The notes under the pieces: generated by a model
The model's database searches: none
The model's input: the letters and a program-made list of their open reading frames with translations, nothing else
What the model was told of the DNA's origin: nothing
Shown here: in pieces, positions 15,626-22,720 of the stretch
Position numbering within the stretch: the stretch's first letter is position 1
Layout of the letters: each line of letters starts with the position of its first letter
Made by a program: the position numbers and the translations under genes
Assembly (NCBI GenBank): GCA_025363495.1
Contig: JANYDR010000168.1
Coordinates: forward strand, 1-27,147
Length of the DNA stretch: 27,147 nucleotides
Origin: Cyclobacteriaceae bacterium
GTDB taxonomy: Bacteria > Bacteroidota > Bacteroidia > Cytophagales > Cyclobacteriaceae
Direction of reading: 5' to 3'

Positions 15626-18142
15626 ATGCTTCACTACTTTATTGGTAATCTCGGCCACCTCTTTGTCATCACCACTTTTGTAACAGCGGTTGTTACTTCA
15701 TTTTGTTACTGGAAAGCAACCATCACTTCTGATTTATCTGCTCATCAAAAATGGATCGTTAATGGACGGACGGGATTCTTAATTCATTCTGCGGCGCTAC
15801 TCGGAATAGTCGCTTCTCTTTTCATTATCATTTTCAAACACTACTTCGAGTATAATTATGCTTATGCACATTCCTCAATTCATTTGCCTGTTCATTACAT
15901 AGTTTCCTGTTTTTGGAATGGTCAGGAAGGAAGCTTTTTATTGTGGATGTTCTGGCAGGCCGCGTTAGGTATAGTTCTTATGTTTACGCAGCGCTCATGG
16001 GAAGCTCCTGTAATGACAATCTTTGCACTCGTACAGGCGTTTTTGGCCTCGATGATCCTGGGTGTCGTAATTCCAGGATTAAGCATAAATCTGGGAAGCT
16101 CTCCATTCATTCTGTTGCGGGATGCTCTGGCGGACCCGATTTTTAAAATTCAACCTGATTTTATTCCAAAAGATGGTAGCGGATTGAATCCACTTCTTCA
16201 GAATTACTGGATGGTAATTCACCCTCCAACACTCTTTCTGGGCTTCGCCTTGACACTGGTTCCCTTTTCATTTTGCTTAGCAGGTCTATGGCAAAAAAAA
16301 TATACGGAATGGATAAAGCCTGCTCTTCCCTGGACACTTCTTGCAGGAGCAATACTGGGTGTTGGTATTCTTATGGGGGGCATTTGGGCTTATGAAACCT
16401 TGAGCTTCGGAGGATATTGGAATTGGGACCCTGTTGAAAATGCCGTGTACGTTCCCTGGCTGATCCTGATCGCCTCGCTCCATACGATGATCACTTATAA
16501 AAATAGTAAAACTGCTCTCAAGCTTTCCATCATTCTTGTCATTAGTGTCTTTATTCTTATACTCTACTCAACCTTTCTTACACGCAGCGGAATACTTGGC
16601 GATGCATCTGTTCATTCATTTACAGACCTGGGTCTATCCGGCCAGCTCTTGGTCTATCTTTTATTCTTTACAGTGGCGGCAATCATTCTTGCCGCAATTC
16701 GCTGGAAGGAAATTCCATCATCAGAAAAAGAAATTTCAACTTACTCCCGTGAATTCTGGATTTTCATGGGTGCCACTACACTATGCCTGATGGGATTCCA
16801 GGTATTAATTCCAACGTCAATACCTGTTTACAACAAAATACTGGAGATTTTTGGTGTGCACTCAACGGTGGCCCCTCCAGCCAATCAAATTGCCTTCTAT
16901 TCCAAATTTCAATTGTGGTTTGCAGTAGCCGTTGCATTACTTTCCGGAACGGGCCAATTCTTCTGGTGGAAAAAAATTGATAAAGAAAAGCTTAAGCATG
17001 AGCTGCTCGCGCCGGTGCTGATCACATTGATTCTGTTTGCCATGATTGTTGTCGTGGCCCAGGTAACCAATCCTGTGTACATGGCCCTGGTTTTTGCAGG
17101 TTTATACATTATCATTTCCAACATTAAAGTGCTGATAGGAGTTTGGAAAGTAAATCCAAAACTTTCCGGGGGTGCCATTGCCCACATCAGCATCGGCATG
17201 ATGTTGATCGGTATAATGTTTTCATCCGGATACTCAAAAGTTGTTTCACTTAACAACACCGGGCTTCTTTTGAACAAAGAGATGGGAACAGAATTCAACC
17301 GCGATAATCTTCTTTTATTTATCAATGAAACCCGCACCATGGGGGGATATGATATAGAGTTTTTAGGAGAACGTATAGAGCCGCGTTATAAAGCCGGGTA
17401 TGTTAAACGTACTGAAATAGAACCTACGGATGATCCTTTCAAGGTAGTTGCCAACAAAGACGTGATCTTTAAAGGGAAAAAACTTTACAGTGCTAAAGAT
17501 ACGTTCGAGATCTATCCGGAAAATACGTTCTACGAAATTCAGCTAAGAAAGGGAGATAAAGTTGCCGCTACCCTTTTCCCACGCATTCAAATCAATCCAA
17601 GCATGGGTGGAATACTTCCGTCACCGGATATAGCACGAGGGATTACAAGTGATCTATATACTCACGTATCATCCTCCATGAATCGCGAATCAGAACCGGA
17701 GTGGGGTAACATGGAAGAAGTAAACGTAAAGATTGGCCAACAGTTTTTTGTGAACGATTATGTTTCCGTTCTTGAGGGTGTGGAGCGCATAACGACAATT
17801 CCAGGCCTTCCTCTTTCCAACGATGATGTAGCAGTGCAGGCGAAAATAAAAATCGAAGGAGAGCATCAAACATATTACGCCGAACCCATCTTCCTGATAA
17901 AAAATAAAAGCGAAGTAGGGCGCATTGCTTATGAGATTGGAGAGCTTGGAGTAAAAATCACATTACTAAACATCCATCCCGACACGAATGAATTTAGCCT
18001 TGGACTTAGCGGCCGTCAAAAAGACTGGGTGATCATCAAAGCTATGGAGAAACCTTACATCAATTTGCTTTGGTTGGGAACAGGGTTGCTTATGGTCGGA
18101 TTCTTCGTGGCAATGGTGAGGAGGTTTAAAGAGAAAGCTTAA
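15626..18142 (+). CDS. ccmF: Cytochrome c heme lyase subunit CcmF, long form
   Basis: A large polytopic membrane protein, 838 residues against about 650 in enterobacterial CcmF. It receives heme from CcmE and attaches it to apocytochrome c. The heme-handling signatures are present: FWNGQEGSFLLW (96-107), HPP with His199, the WWD-type loop GGYWNWDPVENAVYVPW (262-278), SVHSFTDLG with His330, and a late His in GGAIAHISIG. The extra length is a periplasmic insertion of about 270 residues between a helix near 510-530 and the last helix (about 808-828), rich in beta-type sequence. The start is 12 nt after ccmE. The 3' end of the coding sequence resembles the AAGCTTAAAG core of the downstream repeat. 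Confidence 0.93.
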   Translation: MLHYFIGNLGHLFVITTFVTAVVTSFCYWKATITSDLSAHQKWIVNGRTGFLIHSAALLGIVASLFIIIFKHYFEYNYAYAHSSIHLPVHYIVSCFWNGQEGSFLLWMFWQAALGIVLMFTQRSWEAPVMTIFALVQAFLASMILGVVIPGLSINLGSSPFILLRDALADPIFKIQPDFIPKDGSGLNPLLQNYWMVIHPPTLFLGFALTLVPFSFCLAGLWQKKYTEWIKPALPWTLLAGAILGVGILMGGIWAYETLSFGGYWNWDPVENAVYVPWLILIASLHTMITYKNSKTALKLSIILVISVFILILYSTFLTRSGILGDASVHSFTDLGLSGQLLVYLLFFTVAAIILAAIRWKEIPSSEKEISTYSREFWIFMGATTLCLMGFQVLIPTSIPVYNKILEIFGVHSTVAPPANQIAFYSKFQLWFAVAVALLSGTGQFFWWKKIDKEKLKHELLAPVLITLILFAMIVVVAQVTNPVYMALVFAGLYIIISNIKVLIGVWKVNPKLSGGAIAHISIGMMLIGIMFSSGYSKVVSLNNTGLLLNKEMGTEFNRDNLLLFINETRTMGGYDIEFLGERIEPRYKAGYVKRTEIEPTDDPFKVVANKDVIFKGKKLYSAKDTFEIYPENTFYEIQLRKGDKVAATLFPRIQINPSMGGILPSPDIARGITSDLYTHVSSSMNRESEPEWGNMEEVNVKIGQQFFVNDYVSVLEGVERITTIPGLPLSNDDVAVQAKIKIEGEHQTYYAEPIFLIKNKSEVGRIAYEIGELGVKITLLNIHPDTNEFSLGLSGRQKDWVIIKAMEKPYINLLWLGTGLLMVGFFVAMVRRFKEKA

Positions 18143-18156
18143 AAACAGAAGCACAA

Positions 18157-18282
18157 AGCAGAAAGCTAAAAGTTTAAAGCTTGGTCACTGTTCATATGAC
18201 CTGTCATTTTTCACAATGTTATTCTACAAGAACCAGATCTGTTTATATTGAGTACTCTGCTTTAAGCTTTTAACTTTCCGCT
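18157..18282. repeat. Long imperfect inverted repeat, copy A
   Basis: Two 24-nt arms, 18157-18180 and 18259-18282, are reverse complements at 21 of 24 positions around a 78-nt loop. The arms are built from AAAGC/TTAAAG words, such as AGTTTAAAGC on the left and GCTTTAAGCTTTTAAC on the right. The right arm ends on the aminotransferase stop codon. The same words occur in the last codons of ccmF. It lies between convergent genes and could fold as a large terminator stem. A related element sits on the other side of the aminotransferase gene. Confidence 0.7.
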
Positions 18283-19367
18283 CAAAACTTATTCATCACC
18301 TCAACCACCTTTCTAACATCAGACTCCGAATGGATGAACGAAATTGGTAAGCTGAGCGTTGTTGCATGTATCTCTTCCGACAGGGGGAATCTTTCTTTAC
18401 CGAACATTTTACTTAATGCTTTTTGTTGGTGAGGTGGTATCGGATAATGGATTTCAGTTCCTATCTCATGCCTCAGAAGGTATTCTCTTAACTGGTCCCT
18501 CTTCGGATGACGTATAATGTAGATATGGTATACATCATAAAAGTCTTCATCAGTCACGGGTTTAATAAAATCCTGCTTGAGCTCGTTTGTATAAATGCTT
18601 GCAAGTTTTCTCTTATGCTCATTTATACTATTCAATGATTTCAGTTTAATGGAAAGAAATGCAGCCTGTAGCTCATCAAGCCTTGAATTAATACCTGCTA
18701 CTTCATTGTAATATTTTCTTGAAGAACCATAATTACGCAACATTCCACTCATGGCATTTAAGCTTTCATCATTCGTTATCAAACATCCGGCGTCGCCCAA
18801 TGCTCCAAGATTTTTCGTTGGATAAAAACTAAAGGCACCAAAATCTCCGAAGCTACCAGCCATTTTATTTCTAAACTTAGCGCCATGGGCCTGCGCGCAG
18901 TCCTCAATGACTTTCAATTTAAATTTTGAAGCGATCTTTAAGACACCATCCATATCACAGCACTTACCATACAGATGGACCACCACTACAGCGACGGTTT
19001 TTTTTGTAACAGCTTCCTCCAATCGCAAAGGATCTATAGTATAGGTAAGGATATCAGGCTCCACAAGAACAGGCGTAAGATTGGCGTTAAGAATTGCCAG
19101 AATCGTAGCGATGTAGGTATTTGATGGCACCAAGACTTCTGCGCCGTATTCAAATGAAAATGATTTTAGTGCAATAGTCAGCGCATCAAGTCCATTGCCA
19201 ACACCAATGCAGAATTGCGAACCGCAATAAGCAGCGAAACTATCTTCAAATTCCTTAACCTGCTTACCAAGGATAAATTGACCGCTGTTTAACACCTCTC
19301 CCACTTTGCAACGATACTCCTCTGCAAATCGCTTGTTCAGTTCATAGAGGTTCTCGTATTCGATCAT
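18282..19367 (-). CDS. Solitary DegT-family sugar aminotransferase
   Basis: A PLP-dependent sugar aminotransferase of 361 residues in the DegT/DnrJ/EryC1/StrS family. It shows GVGNGLDALTIAL at 55-67, PSNTYIAT, VIEDCAQAHGA with Asp156, SFYPTKNLGALGDAG with Schiff-base Lys185, NSRLDELQAAFL and a C-terminal EIHYPIPPHQQ segment. Overall it looks closer to FdtB/QdtB-type enzymes, which aminate C3 of dTDP-keto-6-deoxyhexoses, than to WbpE, but the substrate cannot be fixed without alignment. It is 31-45 % identical at best to wbpE by impression only, so it is not a recent duplicate. It has no partner sugar genes beside it and is flanked by inverted repeats at 18157-18282 and 19372-19492. It may serve the polysaccharide locus upstream or genes elsewhere. 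Confidence 0.85.
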   Translation of the reverse strand: MIEYENLYELNKRFAEEYRCKVGEVLNSGQFILGKQVKEFEDSFAAYCGSQFCIGVGNGLDALTIALKSFSFEYGAEVLVPSNTYIATILAILNANLTPVLVEPDILTYTIDPLRLEEAVTKKTVAVVVVHLYGKCCDMDGVLKIASKFKLKVIEDCAQAHGAKFRNKMAGSFGDFGAFSFYPTKNLGALGDAGCLITNDESLNAMSGMLRNYGSSRKYYNEVAGINSRLDELQAAFLSIKLKSLNSINEHKRKLASIYTNELKQDFIKPVTDEDFYDVYHIYIIRHPKRDQLREYLLRHEIGTEIHYPIPPHQQKALSKMFGKERFPLSEEIHATTLSLPISFIHSESDVRKVVEVMNKF

Positions 19368-19371
19368 GGGA

Positions 19372-19492
19372 AAAGCTTAAAGTCGAAAGTTTAAAGTCGA
19401 AAGCTTGTTTCCGGTTGACTTAAAAAAACACAACTAAAAAAGAATCACGTGATGAGTTTACTTTCAGCTTTAAACTCTCTGCTTTAAGCTCT
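19372..19492. repeat. Long imperfect inverted repeat, copy B
   Basis: Two 33-nt arms, 19372-19404 and 19460-19492, are reverse complements at 26 of 33 positions around a 55-nt loop. The left arm holds a 14-nt direct tandem, TTAAAGTCGAAAGT then TTAAAGTCGAAAGC. The loop contains the palindrome TCACGTGA (19445-19452). The element starts 4 nt before the aminotransferase ATG and ends inside the moxR stop codon, so it fills the whole intergenic space. It shares its AAGCTTAAAG/AGTTTAAAG words with copy A. Confidence 0.72.
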
Positions 19493-20465
19493 ATTTGACT
19501 CCCGCTACCAGCTTTTCAATTATTCCATCCACCGTCATACCTTCTGCTTCGGCTTTAAAGTTGCGAACAATCCTATGACGCAATACTGCTCCCGCTACGG
19601 TCTGAACGTCTTCTATATCGGGAGAATATTTTCCGTTTAACAGGGCATTGCACTTAGCTCCCAGTACCAGAAACTGGGAAGCTCTTGGTCCCGCACCCCA
19701 TTCAAGGTAATCATTGGCAATAGCAGAACCATTGCGCCCAGGTCTTGTAAGGTGACTTAGTTTCACAGCAAACTCAACAACGTTATCAGCAATAGGAACT
19801 CTTCTCACCAAATGCTGGAAGTATTGAATGTCTTCTGCTGACAGTACTTTACCAACGGATGGTATATTGTCCGCAGTCGTCATCTTTACGATATCCAACT
19901 CCTGCTGATAGGTGGGGTAATCGAGAAAAATATTAAACATAAACCGGTCGAGCTGAGCTTCCGGTAAAGGATACGTTCCCTCCTGTTCAATTGGATTCTG
20001 TGTTGCTAATACAAAGAATGGTCGGGGTAATTCATAGCGATTACCTGCTATTGTTACTGCATATTCCTGCATTGACTCAAGTAGAGCGGCCTGCGTCTTG
20101 GGTGGCGTGCGATTGATCTCATCCGCTAAAACGATATTGGCAAATACAGGGCCCTTTACAAAGTTAAAGTTGCGCTCCTTGTCCATGGTTTCCGCTCCAA
20201 CAATGTCCGAAGGCATGAGGTCAGGAGTAAATTGAATGCGCTTGAAATTTAAATCAAGTGCATTGGCAATAGTTTGCACTAATAGTGTTTTCGCCAAACC
20301 TGGAACTCCTACCAGCAACGAATGCCCCTGACAAAAGATACCGGTAAGTACAAGTCGTACCACTTCATCTTGTCCGATGATAACCCGGGCTATTTCCTTT
20401 TTTAATTTATTATAAGAATCCGCCAGTGCATTGGCGGCCTCTACATCATTTGAAAATTTTTGCAT
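19491..20465 (-). CDS. MoxR-family AAA+ ATPase
   Basis: A 324-residue AAA+ ATPase of the MoxR group, thought to act as a chaperone in assembling or activating protein complexes, often with VWA-domain partners. It has Walker A GVPGLAKT at 53-60, Walker B and following segment LADEINR at 113-119, ATQNPIEQEGTYPLPEAQLDRF at about 154-175 (two stretches joined, containing sensor 1 and the LDRF arginine), and a C-terminal helical lid. The usual neighbours (DUF58, VWA proteins) would lie downstream but are not found; instead repeat copy B follows. It sits 51 nt after the SurA-like gene, with a small hairpin between, so it is probably the last gene of the PPIase operon or weakly separated from it. 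Confidence 0.93.
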   Translation of the reverse strand: MQKFSNDVEAANALADSYNKLKKEIARVIIGQDEVVRLVLTGIFCQGHSLLVGVPGLAKTLLVQTIANALDLNFKRIQFTPDLMPSDIVGAETMDKERNFNFVKGPVFANIVLADEINRTPPKTQAALLESMQEYAVTIAGNRYELPRPFFVLATQNPIEQEGTYPLPEAQLDRFMFNIFLDYPTYQQELDIVKMTTADNIPSVGKVLSAEDIQYFQHLVRRVPIADNVVEFAVKLSHLTRPGRNGSAIANDYLEWGAGPRASQFLVLGAKCNALLNGKYSPDIEDVQTVAGAVLRHRIVRNFKAEAEGMTVDGIIEKLVAGVK

Positions 20466-20489
20466 CCACTATTGAATTAGCTGTCCGGT

Positions 20490-20508
20490 AAAAGAGCTTC
20501 ATCAGCTC
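20490..20508 (-). terminator. Weak intrinsic terminator or attenuator before moxR
   Basis: Read on the minus strand, GAGCT-GATGA-AGCTC is followed by TTTT: a 5-bp stem with a 5-nt loop and a short U tract, located just after the SurA-like gene's stop. It may reduce transcription into the MoxR gene rather than stop it. Confidence 0.35.
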
Positions 20509-20516
20509 ATTATTAT

Positions 20517-21875
20517 TTACTCTAATATCTTACAAGTCTTGTATGCCGGATCTAATTTTATAAACACGTCCTGGCGGGCTTTAGTAAACCATTTTTCAAG
20601 CATCTTATCTTTCTTCTGGGCCAACGCCGCACTTTGAATACGACTCCAGTCTTCTTTCAAACTTGCCTGATGAGGCGATAGTCGCTTTTTAAAATACAAA
20701 ATCCTAACAGCATTTTTTAAATCATCAGTACGATAAACAATTGGCCTGCTAATAGTTCCTTCCTTCATGCTATCAATGGTAAAGTATACAACCGGATCCA
20801 ATTCTTTAATAGAGACTTTTAAGGATCCCTCCTGATCAGTAAAAAATCCACCATGTCCCTTTGTCTTTTGGTCGTCAGAAAAGTCTTTGGCCGCCTTCTC
20901 AAACTTGATACTGTCTTTTACGATTTTTCTCCGTAAACTATCCAGAAACTTCTCCGCTCTGTCAATATCATCCTTTGATGGTGTTGCTGAAATCAAAATG
21001 TGACGGGAGTTATATTCGTTACCCCGACGGTCAAGAAGCTGCATGATGTGAAATCCAAAGGCAGATTTAAACGGTTGCGATATTTCTCCTTTTTTAATTC
21101 TGAAAGCGGTAGCCTCATACTCCGGCACCATCGCACCACGACCAACATAATTCATCTCACCTCCGTTTTGCTGAGCGCTTGGATCTTCGGAATATTTTCT
21201 TGCAAGTTCATGCCAGTCTTCACCTGCCAGCAGGCGGTCACGAAGTTCACTGAGTTTACGCCTGGTTTCCTTTTCCTGCGATTCACTGACTTTTGCAACT
21301 TTTACTATCTCGCCTACTTCAACATCCGCAGAGTAGAATGGAAGACTGTCTAACGGGATTTTGCTAAAAAATCTTTTTACTTCTGCCGGTGTTATACTGA
21401 GGTCCTTGGTAATTCTATGTTGCATTTGATTTCCGAGCATTTGCTCGCGAATTTGGTCATGCAGTTCAAGCTGGATCTGCTCCATTGTCTTTCCGTAAAC
21501 GCGCTCCAATTGCTCAGGTGAATTACCTGAATTTTGAAGTATCATGGCCATTCTCTGTTGCGCATTATTATCAACTTCCAGATCCGTAACCAAGACTGAG
21601 TCTATTTCTGCTTTGGCAACTAAAAGCTTTTGAACTACAAGCTGGTTGAAAAGTCCGCATTTTGCCTCCTCAGAAGCAGGGCCTCCGTTGGCCAAATAAT
21701 TCTGATAGGCACCTTCCAGCTCTGATCTGAGAATAATATAGTTATCTATCTTTCCGATGATTTTATCGGCTACAAAGCCCTTTGTTTCCTGTGAGAAACT
21801 GCTTTGCCATACCCCCAAAAGTAGTAGGCTACCTATTAAAAATCTCAAAATTCTTCTGTTTGACTGCGTTTTCAT
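20517..21875 (-). CDS. SurA-like periplasmic peptidyl-prolyl isomerase (PpiC/parvulin)
   Basis: A secreted chaperone/PPIase likely to help outer-membrane proteins fold. Starting at ATG 21875 it has 452 residues and opens with a signal peptide (MKTQSNRRILRF...LLLLGVWQSSFSQ). ATG 21884 and TTG 21902 are alternative earlier starts that only lengthen the polar end. After the signal comes a SurA-N-like region (ADKIIGKIDNYIILRSELE...) and then a clear parvulin domain at roughly 175-275, with FxxxARKYSEDPSAQQNGGE, GYVG-like and AFGFHIMQLLDRRG segments. A second parvulin-like domain begins at SRHILI and has FSDDQKTKGHGGFF; it looks less complete. The start lies 47 nt inside the upstream lipoprotein gene, so translation is coupled. 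It is the third of three successive PpiC-family genes. Confidence 0.85.
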   Translation of the reverse strand: MKTQSNRRILRFLIGSLLLLGVWQSSFSQETKGFVADKIIGKIDNYIILRSELEGAYQNYLANGGPASEEAKCGLFNQLVVQKLLVAKAEIDSVLVTDLEVDNNAQQRMAMILQNSGNSPEQLERVYGKTMEQIQLELHDQIREQMLGNQMQHRITKDLSITPAEVKRFFSKIPLDSLPFYSADVEVGEIVKVAKVSESQEKETRRKLSELRDRLLAGEDWHELARKYSEDPSAQQNGGEMNYVGRGAMVPEYEATAFRIKKGEISQPFKSAFGFHIMQLLDRRGNEYNSRHILISATPSKDDIDRAEKFLDSLRRKIVKDSIKFEKAAKDFSDDQKTKGHGGFFTDQEGSLKVSIKELDPVVYFTIDSMKEGTISRPIVYRTDDLKNAVRILYFKKRLSPHQASLKEDWSRIQSAALAQKKDKMLEKWFTKARQDVFIKLDPAYKTCKILE

Positions 21876-22719
21876 ACACTTCATCCTCCAAAGTCCTTGC
21901 AAGTTCCACTTTTCTTTTATTTAAGAGAATATTTCGAATGTCTTCTTTCACAAATTCTAACGGTGAAACGTTGTCAGAAATTTTATAATCATCAATCTTA
22001 AGAAAATATAAAAAATCGAGATCGCTGGTTTCGTAAAAGGGGTTTGTCTTAAGAAACTGTATTTTATTGGGTATCTCGGCCATTGGAGAGTTGACCACCA
22101 ATTTGTCAAAAGCTATCCAGGCACTATCGCTCAAATGATATGCTACTGAAAAGCTCAGGCAGTATGATTTCAATTCATTCTGGTCTTTTTCCTTTTTGGA
22201 GAAAATCATATCCTTAACCTTGGCTGTTCTTGGCGCTGTTTTTGGAACTTTAATATAAGTTCCCCGCACGATATTCTGCTTCAGGATAAAGTTATCGAAA
22301 TGACCCTTGTAATAATCATCAATATCTTTCTCTGAAATGCTGTCATTTAGATGTTGCTGAATATAGAAATTCTGATACTCATAGCCAATAAGGCTATAGC
22401 GATAGTCAAGGACCTTACGTTCCACTTCAGCCTCGTTGATATTTATGCGCTTCATCGCCTCTTCAATGAGAAGTTGTTTGCGAATCCAACTGTTGATATA
22501 GGCAGTTACCCTCGCTGCGCTGTCTTCAGCAGTCGAATTTTGATCTACAAAGCCCACCAATTCGTCCTGATAAAGATATTTATCATTGACACGTGCAACC
22601 GCCTTACGCGATGGCGTCGTTACCTGCTCTTCCTTTTTCATTCGGATGAGATCACAGCCAGATAAGATCATTACAAAACCAATACTTACAACAAAAATAA
22701 ATTCTCTGAGACGATTCAT
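21829..22719 (-). CDS. PpiC/SurA-family lipoprotein lacking a clear parvulin domain
   Basis: A 296-residue protein with a type II signal: hydrophobic residues 8-19 followed by the lipobox LSGC, with Cys22 as the lipidated residue. Next comes a SurA-N-like stretch (VARVNDKYLYQDEL...) and a helical region with WIRKQLLIEEAMKR. The core parvulin signature found in both neighbours (HILI ... SEDPS ... NGG ... GFGYH) is missing. The part after residue ~150 may be a degenerate or diverged isomerase domain or a purely chaperone domain. The gene lies 1 nt after the upstream PPIase stop and overlaps the downstream SurA-like gene, so it surely belongs to the same operon. A periplasmic chaperone role is inferred from context. 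Confidence 0.75.
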   Translation of the reverse strand: MNRLREFIFVVSIGFVMILSGCDLIRMKKEEQVTTPSRKAVARVNDKYLYQDELVGFVDQNSTAEDSAARVTAYINSWIRKQLLIEEAMKRININEAEVERKVLDYRYSLIGYEYQNFYIQQHLNDSISEKDIDDYYKGHFDNFILKQNIVRGTYIKVPKTAPRTAKVKDMIFSKKEKDQNELKSYCLSFSVAYHLSDSAWIAFDKLVVNSPMAEIPNKIQFLKTNPFYETSDLDFLYFLKIDDYKISDNVSPLEFVKEDIRNILLNKRKVELARTLEDEVYENAVKQKNFEIFNR

Positions 22720-22720
22720 T

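Noticed and set aside
16909..17340. 143-codon open frame on the minus strand inside ccmF
   Set aside because: Shadow of the ccmF frame; no recognisable motif and no promoter or gap to support it.
18282..19367. The lone aminotransferase as a recent duplicate of wbpE
   Set aside because: Both share only family motifs; loops, N-terminus and many core positions differ, so a separate origin is more likely.
19445..19452. TCACGTGA palindrome as a regulator site
   Set aside because: An 8-bp palindrome alone is too short to call; it lies in the loop of repeat copy B with no promoter motif near it.
21014..21022. Third copy of ATTCGTTAC
   Set aside because: It is inside the SurA-like coding sequence, on the antisense strand, and lacks the tenth base; treated as chance.
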